From Dolomedes plantarius (taxonomy: Eukaryota; Arthropoda; Arachnida; Araneae; Dolomedidae): a DNA stretch of 64,000 nt. Position numbers and translations under genes: made by a program. Within the stretch, counting starts at the first letter, position 1. Each line of letters starts with the position of its first letter. Location: contig OU015492.1 of assembly GCA_907164885.2 (NCBI GenBank), positions 196,889,460 to 196,953,459 on the forward strand, written 5' to 3'. The notes under the pieces are model-generated. The model was not told where the DNA came from, made no database searches, and saw only the letters and a program-made list of their open reading frames with translations. Positions 1-11,291 of the stretch are shown piece after piece.

Positions 1-932
1 GCTTATGCATGTTTATGCAATAAATATATAAACAAGGAATTATTTTATTTCATGTTGCATAATAAGCATTTTTAACGTAAATTTCACTAATCCTTGTCTC
101 TTATTTAATATTTAGAGTTGTTCTTCTAGTATTCATTCTTCTTATAATTATTTAGCTCTGTTCAATTTAGTTATATTTGCCTTTTTCAATATGAAGTTAT
201 GAAGCAACTGCGCAATCTTTTATTGAAAAGTTTTTTTTTTATGTTTTCAATGCTAGGATAGGTTTTGAGTTAATTTGCTTGGCAGTCTATGCCCGCCTTT
301 TAATTTCTTAATATTTTTTTACATTAATATTCATAGATCATTAAATTTCATAACTTCGTTACATTTTCTCTATACATGCCCAGTCTTCCTTGTGCAATGG
401 AAAATGACAGGTGGATATTTCACGTACCCCAAAATTGTATTTTTCTCTTTCCACCGTTTTATTCCAAGTATAAAATTGTTTCTGAGCTTCTTTCCGTTAA
501 CGAAAACAGGTGCAAGTACTGTTCTTACGTAACAACAAAATAGCGATAAAAGAACTAAAAAAACAATGGAGATACATGTTTCTGAAACTCGTAAGTCTTG
601 CCATAGTTAAAATTTGCAGAGTTGGAAATTGTACAAAAATAAATTTTAATCACATAGTTCCACTTATTTGCGATATTCTCAATAAATATTTAATCGCCAG
701 AATTCATAAAATGACTTACAATAATTCTTCCTTATCTTTTACCACACACGATTAAAATTCGACTTTTCTTCTAATAATAAATTCTACATCCATTAATATA
801 CTACTTTTAAATGTTGCATTAAATATAATGTAATATATCTGTGGTTTTAAAAAGAACTTTACGAATCTCTAAAGATCAAAGTCTTTAAAACTTTTCAACA
901 ATAAACACATTTAAATTTTATTTCATATGCAG
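1..932. other. AT-rich sequence, probably intron of the gene at 933-5826
   Basis: No coding exon, RNA gene or recognisable repeat seen. The sequence is AT-rich with scattered stops in all frames. It ends in a pyrimidine-rich stretch and AG at 931-932, so at least its right part is inferred to be an intron whose upstream exon lies outside the window. Confidence 0.5.
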
Positions 933-1069
933 TGACGTTGCGGATGGAATACCTGTCGACAGCCAACAATTAGTGAACTTAGTATGCTGCACGCAGTTAT
1001 TCCTAAGAGAGTTAAAGAAGTGCTATTGCCTAGTTGGAAGTAATCCTATGGATATGACGGCTTTTTATG
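933..1069 (+). CDS. internal exon A of the unidentified gene
   Basis: Preceded by a pyrimidine-rich tract and AG (931-932) and followed by GTATGA (1070). Open for 45 codons; the first base completes a codon from the upstream exon and the last base (G) starts a codon finished by exon B. Base composition is clearly less AT-rich than the flanks. Confidence 0.68.
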
Positions 1070-4000
1070 GTATGAATCTTTTCAACTCTTAGTATATAGT
1101 TCTGACATCAAAACATGTGAAAGTAGTTCTTTATTAAGTTGCTTTATGAATTGCACTGATGGTTGGATAATTCCTGAAACCTTTTCCATTATCTTATAAT
1201 TAAATTACACTTAAATGCAACTGAATTTATAATGTAATTAAATATTAAGCATGCATTTATTTTAAGAATCACTTTCCATAGGAATATGTTATTAATGCTT
1301 TATTTCCAACTAACTGGCTTTAATTTTTATGTGTGTGTTTTGCCCTTGATGTATTTTTTCTTCTATGGAATTCTACGTATTAATAGATTGTCATAGATAA
1401 ATTGTCATATATGTGTAAATTATATATACAGCCGAACTCCGTTATAGTTTCCCAGTATTTAACGAACTCACGGATACAACGAACGAAAATTTTGGTCCCG
1501 TCGTTTTCCTATTATATGTAATTTAATTAGTATTGCGCCAGTTTGATGCAATCGATTTTAGTCGATTTAATTCATTAATTATCATCTTTAATAGATTTTA
1601 ACATTTTTACTACATCATTATTGAATACACATTGCAACTAATGAGTTATACATTTATGAACTCTAGCATTTTTTAACGGTTCGAATATAGCGAACCACCG
1701 GATAAAGCGAACAAAACCTTTGGTCTGTTAAAGTTCGTTATAATGGGGTTCGTCTGTATATTTTTAAGGAGGATCCTGTAATTTTTTATTGAAAAGTTAT
1801 TCTTCGTAACTAAACTATTTAAACGCAAAAATATATAATTAATTATAACCTAACGAGTATTATATGTAAAAATAAGAGAAGAAACGTTAGTTTTGTGTCA
1901 CAGAAAATACAAATTTAGCTCAGAGATTACAAAAAGAATATTTTGGAAATAAAATTACAATAATCACTCATCTTTTAAGTTAATATTATATAACGGGTCT
2001 TAATTCTACCAATTTTGCTCCTTGAAGGAATATCAGCTAATTATGCCGTGTTCCAAAGTTTCAAGCATTATAGGTTTATTTATCATCACAACTTTTATGT
2101 AGTTATTTTGGCAGGAATATGATAGAAAGACATTCCTATAGTGTGTTACAGAACAATCTTTCACTGCTATCTAAAATGATGACAAGTATTTTCTTCCCAC
2201 CCAAAACAAAGTTATTTGGAATAAAAATAATGTTCGCTTGCAGGACATGACTGAAAACTTAAAGTATTATCATATATATTTTTTTTTTGCAGGAAAATAA
2301 AATATAGTTATTTATATTAAGGAGTTTATATTCAGTGCCTATACCAACTAATCCCTAAATATCTAAGCATATGCAAATATACTTGCATAATACAGAGTGA
2401 TTATAATAAGTAATTTTGTCCTTTATTTTTGGTTTTCACTAAAAAATGCAAACAGTTTATTTCTCTCATGTTATGAAGAACATTTGTTGTATTTCAATTT
2501 CCAATATAATCGTACTTGCCACAAAAACAGACTAAAACACAAAGTTGGATTTTACCTTCGATTATTTCTTATATAATACCCACCATATGCTCCTTTTCAT
2601 GCTTGACAACATAATGGTCTTTATGTAAACGTTTATATTAATGAAGAATTCAGTGAATGTCAATGTCTTCTTTCTATTAATATAAGTAAATACATATAGC
2701 AACACTTTTCAAATCTAATATAAATTTTTATTTCGCTTATTTTTGAAACTTATAATCTAATCTTATTTGTAGAGGCATTTTTTGAGTATGCGATATAATC
2801 TAAATCAGGGATTCCCAACAGGGTCTAGGTGCAACCCTTGGGGGTCAATGGAAGTTTTAAAAGGATCTATAGTATTCCAGGGGTCTATTAGGGACTCTAT
2901 AATAAATTTCTGTTTTAAAATTTTATTTAATTTTTAGGAATGTAATTATTAGATAATTTTATCCTTTTTAATATGTATAAATACAGATTTGCATAGGGCG
3001 GAGTGATACACGCATCTAAAGTCGAATGTCATGAATGTTTTTGTATATGCTTCTAATGCTGCCGTCAACTTTTATTTGTGTATCAACACTAGGCAGAGCT
3101 GGGGAAAGCGACTGGAACTTAAACAGCAAATGGGTCCTCTCGATGCAAGCAATCAGAAAACGTTTCGTTTTTCTCTTGGCGATGTTTGTGCAATTACAAT
3201 CTGTGTTTTTGAAATAAAGGTTTAAATTTGGGGAATAAAAAATGATAATAGTACAAAAATAATAAAACAAACCTAATGAACCATTTTTCAAATTTTTTTT
3301 GTTCATATTTTTAGTCAAATTGTCATCTTTAAGTGTTTTATGTGCAATTATTATTTTATAATTATGTTGTATTCTGTATATTATAGAGAAAATGTGAGGG
3401 GGGGTCTTTTTAAAAGGGATGTATGTATTAAAACGTTTGGGAACTCCTGCTGTAGACTTCATTTTTATTTTCTCTAACGCAGAGGCACTTTGTAGGGAGA
3501 CGTTTTCCTTTTCTTATTCACCGCTGGTTTGCTGGTTACTTTATTATGGGAGCACCATTTTAGGTGAGCCAGCATGTTGTATGCTGTATATTATAGAGAA
3601 AAATGTGAGGGGGGGTCGATGAAGAAAATCATTCTTTTAAAAGGGGTCGATTGAGAAAAAAGGTTGGGAAACTCTGATCTAAATGGTGTAGAATAATATT
3701 AAAACATAAACACTTGTAACACGATAGGATTTTATCGTTGTCACGTTCTTACAAAATAAATCATCTCACGCTCTTCAATTTGAGAGCTTAACACATAAAA
3801 TCGACACTTTCTCTGTCACTACAGAGAAGTAACAAAAGAAAAATGGCCATTACGAAAATAGTAATACTTCTATGATTTCATAGAAATGAAAAAGAAATTA
3901 TGTTATAAAAACAGATTCTTTATATTATTAAGACTGATATAACTGAAGGGATTAATTATTCTGTTTAATATGGGCTTATTAACTATGCCTTAACAAACAT

Positions 4001-5826
4001 TACCTCTAGATTTATAAACAAAAATTATATGTATTAGCAGATAAAATATAGTAGGCTAATAGTTCTAAACAAGTAGTTTGAAAGAAACATCTTTGAGTCA
4101 ACTGATATTAGGTTAAAGGAAGCAATTTAATTTTATCATATCACTATTCTTCTCCGTAACATAATAAAACTAAAACTCTTCTAGTTTATTTTAAAAGATA
4201 AGTATTAGTCTCTCTTATTTTTTTATTTAACGTTTCAGAAAAAAGACCTCGTTCGTCAGGTGTTTCCGTATTAGACAGACTAGTTCTTTTCAAACTTCAG
4301 CCAAGGGATTATCACAAAGAAGAACTGCAAAGTATCCTAAGGTAATTCACAGAGTATAATAGCTTTTAACAGTTGTATAATAATGCGTATGTTGATGAAG
4401 GATTTGCCAGTGGGCTTATCACTAGCTTAAATATTCTTCATCGATTTTCATCTATGATATTAATTACTTCTCTCTTCTAGATACATATGCTGTTCTGAGA
4501 TAAGCATTTAAAAATTATAATATTGTAATAATTTTCAAAAAGGCTAATGTTTATTATCTTTTATTAATCACAGGGACACAGATGAAACGTCTACATTGTT
4601 GAAAGAAATGAAAGAATTCATGCCTTGCGAAAGCAATGGTAAAACAAATTTAGTAGCTGCTCTATGATTTCCTGTGGCTCAATTAATTTTATTTTGAAAA
4701 AAAGGTCAATTTTGTAAAATGTAAATTTTCTCATTTTTCATTAAAACAGCATTGGCTAACCCCATCTCCAATTGCCATATGTGCCGAAATGGTTATAAGA
4801 ATGTAACAGATTAACAGTTTATGTAAGTTTTGTTCACGCTCATTTTATAAATAGACTAGCAGCTGAGAGAAATATCTTGAAGTTGAATTTGTTTGTAAGT
4901 CAAAAAATATGAAATTAAGATAAGAAAAACAAATCATACTTCATTTTAAATTTATCACTAACATTACAGAAGGTTTTTTTTTAAAAATTTGATTAAACTT
5001 CACAATAGCTCCTAAACGATAGAACTGAAAAATCCATTATACCCTAGATTTTGAAAATACCATTGGATCAATTTTGAAAACTTAGCATTATGTACATATC
5101 AAAGAAAGGAAAGGGAATATCAACTATTTACGAACCACGCCCCCTCCCCTCAAAAAAAAACCTAGAATTTTTGAAATTTAAATAGAGTCTATTTAATAAG
5201 AAAATAGTAAGTACTGTAGCATGCTATTATAGCCATGTTAAAAGAAAGCTTCCAAAATCAAATGTAGAAAAGAATTTTAAAACTGCTTTTTTCATATCTT
5301 TTTTAAAGAGATAAAAAGAGAAAGGACTTAAAATATTTAATTTAACTTTATAATAATTGACTCTAAAACTTAAATTATGAATCTCTGTAGAGAATAGAAT
5401 TGTAAATATATCTAGTTATAATAAAACAGAAAACCAATGAGAATTGTTAGTTTCCAATCTGTCACAAAAGATTTGACTCATAAATTTTAAATTCAGAAAC
5501 TTTATTAAGCAACTCATGAATAAAATTATACTTTTAATTATTCATATTTTGTTTTTATAATTTTCGTATTATTTCTTTGCATCTAAAAATATACTTACAA
5601 TTATTGTGTTTGAATACGGGATGAAACACGTCATGAAACTTTCTCTAAATTTAAAATGTTATAATTATTAACTGAATGCTATTATTTCCATTACACTTGA
5701 GTCACTTTTTCTTTTAACAACTGCACAAAGTATTAGTTTTACTTGATATTTATATTATGCATATGTAATATGTTTGAATTCTTTTTTTTTACACAAGATA
5801 TAGTACTTATTGACAAGATCCTGTAA
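933..5826 (+). CDS. 3' end of an unidentified multi-exon host gene (exons 933-1069, 4239-4341, 4574-4638, 5798-5826)
   Basis: Four exons join into one reading frame through GT-AG introns. The phases agree at every junction: TAT-G/AA, AG/G and G/AT. About 111 residues of C-terminal protein are visible. They begin DVADGIPVDSQQLV, have a Cys-containing helical stretch (VCCTQLFLRELKKCYC), then a segment around VLDRLVLFKLQPRDYHKEEL, an acidic Glu-rich part, and end VLIDKIL before TAA at 5824-5826. Composition is soluble and probably alpha-helical; no transmembrane segment or zinc-binding array is visible. AATAAA follows at 6053. I do not recognise the family and assign no function. The N-terminal part lies left of the window. 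Introns contain transposons at 1429 and 2806. The phase agreement over three introns is the main reason to believe it. Confidence 0.72.
1429..1756. mobile_element. pogo/Tigger-like MITE in the first intron
   Basis: Inverted ends CAGCCGAACTCCGTTATA and, read in reverse, CAGACGAACCCCATTATA, flanked by TA on both sides (1427-1428 and 1757-1758). Start CAG and TA duplication fit pogo/Tigger elements. It is 328 bp long with no coding capacity. Internal copies of a GAAC-rich motif (GAACGAAA, GCGAACCACC, GCGAACAAAA) may be subterminal binding repeats. Confidence 0.7.
2806..3676. mobile_element. non-autonomous hAT-like element with 8-bp target duplication
   Basis: Terminal inverted repeats CAGGGATTCCCAAC (left) and CAGAGTTTCCCAAC (right, reversed) are flanked by an exact 8-bp direct repeat ATCTAAAT at 2798-2805 and 3677-3684. 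The 8-bp duplication and CAG-type ends are typical of hAT elements. The 871-bp interior holds only short frames with no convincing transposase. The right end appears twice: a stretch beginning TGTATATTATAGAGAAAA and continuing to a GGGAACT-type terminus is present near 3372-3447 and again at 3587-3676. Confidence 0.8.
4239..4341 (+). CDS. internal exon B of the unidentified gene
   Basis: Acceptor CGTTTCAG just before 4239 and donor GGTAATT just after 4341. The first two bases complete the codon begun in exon A, and 33 codons plus two bases remain open. It encodes a basic start (EKRPRSSG) followed by an amphipathic stretch (VSVLDRLVLFKL). Confidence 0.68.
4574..4638 (+). CDS. internal exon C of the unidentified gene
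   Basis: Acceptor AATCACAG and donor GGTAAAA bound a 65-base exon. Its first base completes an Arg codon with exon B. It codes for an acidic segment (RDTDETSTLLKEMKEFMPC) and ends one base into a codon that exon D completes as Asp. Confidence 0.65.
5798..5826 (+). CDS. terminal coding exon D of the unidentified gene
   Basis: Follows a run of T and ACACAAG (acceptor AG at 5796-5797). In the phase carried from exon C it reads DIVLIDKIL then TAA at 5824-5826. Short, so its support is mainly the phase agreement and the polyadenylation signal 227 bases on. Confidence 0.6.
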
Positions 5827-6080
5827 AAGTGGAGTTAACGAGCTCCGAAAAGCGTTTTGCCAGTCTGCAAAAGATGGGATATGCCACTGCGGTACAACTC
5901 TACTGGATAAAACGAAATACATATCAAGTCGTATATCGGCCCAGGACTGTGTGTAAAGTGGAAAATATTTTATACGCTTTCAAGATTTTATGTACTTTTT
6001 ACACTTAGATAAAATACAGTTCAGCACCATGTACATACATTATTTTGCACTGAATAAAACCATTTTTGGATCCTATATTT
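5827..6080 (+). terminator. 3' UTR and polyadenylation signal of the unidentified gene
   Basis: AATAAA at 6053-6058 lies about 230 bases after the stop. The start of the UTR (5827-5940) is less AT-rich than the sequence beyond. The cleavage point is not determined; a site some 10-25 bases after the hexamer is assumed. Confidence 0.55.
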
Positions 6081-6585
6081 CTATTATTGATTTATTTTAG
6101 TTATTCTTCATAACTATTTCCTTTATGAAAAAAACTTTAATAAAGATTTAAAGATTTACAAAGAACTTTAACAAGCCGAAAGACTATCTAAAAAAATTAA
6201 TAATTTTTTAATCAAGTTTTAATAATTGAATAATTTACTTTACAAACTTTACATTAAATACATTTTTAAAGAAATAAGCAGTAGTTAAATACTTAATATT
6301 TAATAAATTTTCTATATTTTGCGAAATAAAAATTTTCCAAAAATTCTTATTTCTTCTAATTTTAAGCACTTATTCTCTTTTATATACCACTGCAAAAATT
6401 TAATGCAGGCAATCTACCACATTACGAAGTTTTTGAAAACTAATATTTTATTTTTTTTACTGAATTGTTTCTTTTGCAACTGCTAAGTTATCTGCCAATA
6501 GTTTAATTACAGATATCTTCGTTTCCGATTCAGTCCTCCGTAACGATTTTGCCGAGGACAACTAGTTGTAACATGTATAATTCTA
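6081..6585. other. AT-rich intergenic stretch, nothing recognised
   Basis: Runs of A and T with no coding frame, repeat end or RNA-like structure that I can support. Confidence 0.4.
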
Positions 6586-6784
6586 GATTAAAAAATGGCT
6601 ACAAAACAATCACATAAGTAGTCTAAAAACTCAAATCTCACCTGTTGAGGCCTGTGAAACAATTTTAATTGATCTGAACGCTAATTTTCCTATGGAAAAT
6701 ACCGCAGCTCTTTTCAACCACTTGGAGTATTTAGGAGTGCCTTGTCAGCTGAAATTGGACAATTCTGGAAAAAAGGTACGCCGT
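6586..6784 (+). CDS. possible lone coding exon or gene fragment
   Basis: A frame open from about 6586 to 6788 encodes a protein-like stretch with motifs VEACETILIDLNANFP and ALFNHLEYLGVPCQLK, unlike the low-complexity translations around it. It ends at a strong donor-like C/GTAAGT (6783-6790), or at AAG/GTACGC slightly earlier. A CTAG that could act as an acceptor sits just before it. An ATG at 6595 starts MATKQSHK in a different frame and hits TAG; a one-base insertion would reconcile the two, so this may be a decayed 5' coding exon. No partner exon was found downstream. Family unknown. Confidence 0.3.
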
Positions 6785-6830
6785 AAGTAATCTTAAAACT
6801 ACTGCCTTACATAATAATATACTTTCTTAA

Positions 6831-6917
6831 CCTTTAGCTTACGGGACCCATTTTTCTGATTCCCTTTTTAGAACGGGAAATTTCATATCCCCTTTGTAAG
6901 AACATCCATTAACGGGG

Positions 6918-6957
<40 letters not shown>

Positions 6958-6983
6958 ATGTGTATGTGTATGTATGTATGCAC

Positions 6984-7015
<32 letters not shown>

Positions 7016-7120
7016 GTGTGTATGTGTATGTATGTATGTATGTATGCACATATATATATATATATATATATATTATTAAATCCTTTTTGGTAATCACCCT
7101 ACTTTACCCCCCCCCAAATA

Positions 7121-7159
<39 letters not shown>

Positions 7160-7213
7160 ATTCTTGGGCCCGTATTCTTGGGATACATGCTGTCCCACCC
7201 CGTAAGGAAAAGG
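6831..7213. mobile_element. TTAA-flanked MITE (copy 1 of 3) with expanded TA/TG microsatellite
   Basis: TTAA at 6827-6830 and 7214-7217 bound inverted ends CCTTTAGCTTACGGG (left) and CCTTTTCCTTACGGG (right, reversed). The interior is largely (TA)n, (TG)n and (TATG)n. The left part (GAACGGGAAATTTCATA ... GTAAGAAC) recurs at 47403 and 53974. TTAA targets and CCTTT ends suggest mobilisation by piggyBac-type transposases; that assignment is inferred. Confidence 0.7.
6919..7156. repeat. compound (TA)n/(TG)n/(TATG)n microsatellite
   Basis: Alternating TA runs at 6919-6950, 6983-6998, 7051-7072 and 7130-7155, with TG and TATG runs between. It fills the middle of the TTAA-flanked MITE. Confidence 0.9.
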
Positions 7214-7217
7214 TTAA

Positions 7218-8026
7218 CCACAAAAATGCAAAAAAATTTAGACATCTGAGTCCTTTACTACTAAAAGAAATTGATTTGAAATATGTTTGTAATTACTGTT
7301 AATTGTAATGCATTTTAAATTACAGTTGACAAGAAGTTTTAAGACTTATTCCACTCTTTCCTAGAAATGAATTCATTTGATATGTAAAATTAGTAGATTG
7401 TTAGACATATTATAACAACGTTTTGCAGCAATGGTCATTAGGGAACAATGTACAGAGATCATTATTAAACGATTATTCTATAGCAGACCATCATCGTTAA
7501 ATGATTTAATAATGCACTTAAACATCTGTTATTCCAAAATTCACTATTCTGTAGATCAACTTAATTATCTGGTATTAATTGCAAGTCCGTAGATTTAGTA
7601 TTCTCTTCTATCCGATGTCTAATAGAAATTTGTTTGCTACGGTCAATATAATAGATGTAAGTCGATATAATAGATGCTTATTGTACTAACCTCCCGTCGA
7701 AGGATTTAGGATTCCTTACAAACTTTGACTATGCAGTATTGAAACTTCTCTTTGAAGTAAAAAAACAAAACAAAATACATGATTCAGTTTTATGGAAAAA
7801 TGCGGCAGAAACTAGTATGACAATATCTTTCCTTCGGAGCATCCCGAAGCTAGTTCATGATATACAATCTAATGTAAGAATTAGATGATAGCTGAAGAAA
7901 AAAAAATTAAGCCTAAATTTTGATTCAATCTCTCCAAACTGTTGAGAAAAATTTGAGTGTTGACTCCAAACTGCTGAAAAGAATTTTGCCCTAAAATTTC
8001 AGACTGCAGATATATTTTGACTATAA
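7218..8026. other. AT-rich sequence, nothing recognised
   Basis: No frame, inverted end or structured RNA could be supported here. Confidence 0.4.
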
Positions 8027-8475
8027 TCTATATATATAAAAGAGCTCGTCTGTTTGTTTGTCCGCTATAGAATCATAGACTGTTTCACCCACCGGGACCA
8101 AATTCGGCACAGTTACTGTTTAGGACCCCGAGAAACTTAAATCAGGAAAAACGAAATTTGGGGCTCAATTAGTTTTTTAAAAGTTAATTTTTTAATGATT
8201 TTTGTGTCTCTAAGAGGTGCACGACCACCTGTGGAGCCCCTACACCACAACCAGCTGCGTTAAGAGAGAGGGTTTGGGGGGTGACGGGGGGAGTCAAATT
8301 CCAATGCGCGAGAGGAAGAGGGTTGGGAATGACCTTTGGCCCTGGCTCCCCAAATAAACACAACTGACCAGATGAACATGAAGAGCGGGGTTGCAGCCCA
8401 GTATTTTTTTGATGAAATGCATGAAAAATTTTATATCTATATATCTACCCGGGCAACGCCGGGCAATAATGCTAG
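8027..8475 (+). mobile_element. non-autonomous Helitron
   Basis: Begins TCTATATATATAAAAG after an A (8026) and ends with the hairpin CCCGGGCAACGCCGGG followed by CAATAATGCTAG and then T (8476). The 5' TC, 3' hairpin, terminal CTAG and insertion between A and T are the standard Helitron hallmarks. At 449 bp it has no Rep/helicase. A GC-rich centre includes GTGGAGCCCCTACACCACAA. Confidence 0.85.
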
Positions 8476-8723
8476 TTTGCAATATAATTTCAGTTATAAT
8501 ATATCTTTTGTGTTGTGTAGCTTTTTGAGGTTCTTTAATTGCATCAAACAGTATGAGGGTATGCTCCTAGTGGTTATATTCTATATTTAAATTTAAAGGT
8601 ACTATAATTTTTTTAAGTACATATCAGTGTTAAGCACTAAGAATTAATAAAATATTTAACATAAAATTATTGCTGAGAGAAGTGTTAATTCTAAATGATT
8701 TCTTAGAAATTATTTCATGGTTT

Positions 8724-9145
8724 CCCATTAATTTCATATTCTATATAATGAATGCTGTTTTAACTGTTTATTAGAACTTTTCAGTATTTCTAATAATTTT
8801 AGCTCTTTTCTGCAATAGATCATATAACTTGTGCATTTCCTGTACTCTGTACTTCAGGCGTGCTGTCGAAAACTGCGAGCCGGTTGTATCTTTAAATACC
8901 TTATGGTGGCGCGTATATACCACCTCTATTACCACCCATTAATTTCATATTCTATATAATGAATGCTTTTTTTAACTGTTTATTAGAACTTATCAATATT
9001 TCTAATAATTTTAGCTCTTTTCTGCAATAGATCATATAACTTGTGCATTTCCTGTACTCTGTACTTCAGGCGTGCTGCCGAAAACTGCGAGCCGGTTGTA
9101 TCTTTAAATACCTTATGGTGGCGCGTATATACCACCACTATTGTG
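8724..9145. repeat. 211-bp tandem duplication
   Basis: The block starting CCCATTAATTTCATATTCTA at 8724 repeats at 8935 with very few differences (for example CTGTCGAAA versus CTGCCGAAA). Each unit ends in GGTGGCGCGTATATACCACC, itself an imperfect palindrome around GGTGG...CCACC. High identity suggests a recent event. Confidence 0.9.
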
Positions 9146-9600
9146 GAGGGTAAGTAAGTCACTCAAACGCATTTAACAAAACTTAACAGTCTATTGACAA
9201 AGTCTTAGCATTGGCAGATTACGCCGACATGTACATCTTAAATTATGGCTCGAACCTGCTTTCGTAAGATCGACATGAAACATCACGAGTGGTCTAAATT
9301 AATTTGCAATACGTCGTAAAAGAGGGAGCAACCGCCTTCAGCCTCCAAATTAAAACACGCCAGTTAAACTGACAAAAGGCGAAACAAGCCACGACTCGAT
9401 AAAAACTAAAAACCTAAGATCTTCTGCTTCGTACCGGTCTGGCTGTGGCTTATAACTGATTAAGCAGCCAATCAGAGTTTGATGTGACGCTTGCTGATGA
9501 AAAGCGATTCAATGCATAAATTAAAGTGATTCACTTAATATTTAATTAGTAATTAATCTTTCTAAAATGCAAGCGGAAAATGCAGACCATGGAGCATCAC
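9146..9600. other. GC-richer unassigned stretch, possibly repeat-derived
   Basis: Noticeably less AT-rich than its surroundings, without a convincing frame on either strand. No terminal repeats were found. It may be a fragment of an unrecognised retroelement. Confidence 0.25.
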
Positions 9601-10699
9601 AACCTAACTGATAATAAAGTACTATTTCACAGTTATATGAAACTTTTTGTTTTCAAATTAAATTTTAATTATGCATCAATTACACACTTTATCTTTACAT
9701 GTCTTCTGTAAATGTTAAAGTTCACCATGGTTGTAGAAGAACATTTCACTCATGTTTAACTCAAATCAGAGATTTAATACTTCTAGAAAAGTTTTTGTTT
9801 TATCTTTACATTAAACGAGAGAAAGAGAAGATTTAATTTATTAAATATTAAAGCATTTTCTTCATATCCAGTATCTTGATATTATGCATATCATACGTCT
9901 TTCTTATTCTAGATGGTCTTTAATATCATCAGCTATTTTGAACATTTTAATACTAAACTAAAAAATAATTCGCGTCAGTATCAAAATTTTGTTTTAATTA
10001 CAGACCATATCGATTGCATGAATTTCAAAGGGTGTTAATCGAATTCTTCAAAGATCATTTTACTGAAGGATGACCAAGTTTCATATTAAAATCAATCGAG
10101 GAAAGTTCACTTTTATGCAGTGTTTAATATAAATGTTTCACACAAAAGAACGTTATAAAGAATATTTCAGATACTTATCGAATATGAAAGCGTTCAAAAA
10201 TAAATCTTCTTGATTGTATTTAAGGTATCCGCAAAAATGTATCTAAAATATTTCCTAGTTCTTTAGCTGTACTTGAAATATTACACTTTCGGCTCTGATA
10301 ATACAGTTACAATTGAAATTTATAATTCCGGATTATTTAAATCTCATTTTCCTGTGCTATGACATAAGCTATTTGAAATCTTTAATTTAAATTTTGCTTT
10401 ACAATATTGATCTAAATTAATTACCTTTTATTTCTATAGAAACAGTTAGACAAGAACTTATATTGCTTTACTAAAAAATTATGTCCATAGAAGACAAATC
10501 AATTTCCCGTATGAAATTCGATATATGTGTAGTAGAGAACTGTAAAAAAAAAATAGCTAACGTCATACTTATATATTAATCTTCTTTCTAGATGCTGATT
10601 TTTAATATTTATTGAAATCAGAAATATCCCCTCACCTGATATTTGTTTAAACTTGAAAACGAACCAAATGTAACGAACAGATTCATAAATGGATACACT
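9601..10699. other. AT-rich sequence, nothing recognised
   Basis: No frames, splice-consistent exons or repeat ends seen. Confidence 0.4.
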
Positions 10700-11150
10700 G
10701 TGAGGAATTTATTACCATGTTTTTATTAACTTGCTTTCTTGTTTGTTTGTGTGTTTGTCCCTTACGAATCTTGCAATCGATTTTTAACTAACTTCCCGAC
10801 TAGCTAGACATTTGAAACTTTTAGAATAGCTCAGAACACGATGACAATGCATTTTTTCAGTGCTTTTAGCCATCTTTAAGCAGAATTAAATTAATCTTCA
10901 GTTATTTTCAGTTATTTTTGTTTTGTAGACTGGTGAAGCCATCTATCGCCCGGAACGGGAAAGAAAAGTTAAATGCAAGTTAACTTCCAATTAACTTCAT
11001 TTTCTTTCAAGTTGATGGGATAATTCATCAAAAAAAAATTTTTTAAATATTTATTAATACATAGAATTGTAAAATTTATATGATTCGACAGAAAATTTAA
11101 AAACATGGTATATAAAAAGTTCGTTTTATCTTGTAACTATTTTTTATTAC
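10700..11150. repeat. dispersed repeat R, uninterrupted copy
   Basis: About 450 bases are shared with three separated blocks at 36225-36373, 39107-39282 and 40696-40795. Shared landmarks in order: TTTTTATTAACT, GCAATCGATTTTTA, AACTTCCCGACTAGCTAGAC, CACGATGACAATGCATT, AGCCATCTTTAAGCAG, ATGGGATAATTCATCAAAAA and ATGATTCGACAGAAAATTTA. No coding capacity and no clear ends, so the class of repeat is unknown. In this copy the two sites occupied at 36-40 kb are empty. Confidence 0.9.
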
Positions 11151-11291
11151 GTGTTATAGTCATGTTCAAATTTTTATCGCTATTATTTTAAAAAATATTA
11201 GCAATAATTCAAGGAACATTTATTCGGATGTGTATATACCGATTAAACCAATTTTCGATATTTATCATAAGCAACAAGTTTCACTAAAAAC

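Noticed and set aside
275..755. Two overlapping 80-residue frames near the left edge
   Set aside because: AT-driven, Phe/Leu/Asn-rich translations without motifs, lying in probable intron sequence.
6839..7302. Frames on both strands rich in Tyr-Ile, Cys-Val and His-Thr repeats
   Set aside because: Direct translation of TA/TG microsatellites within a MITE.
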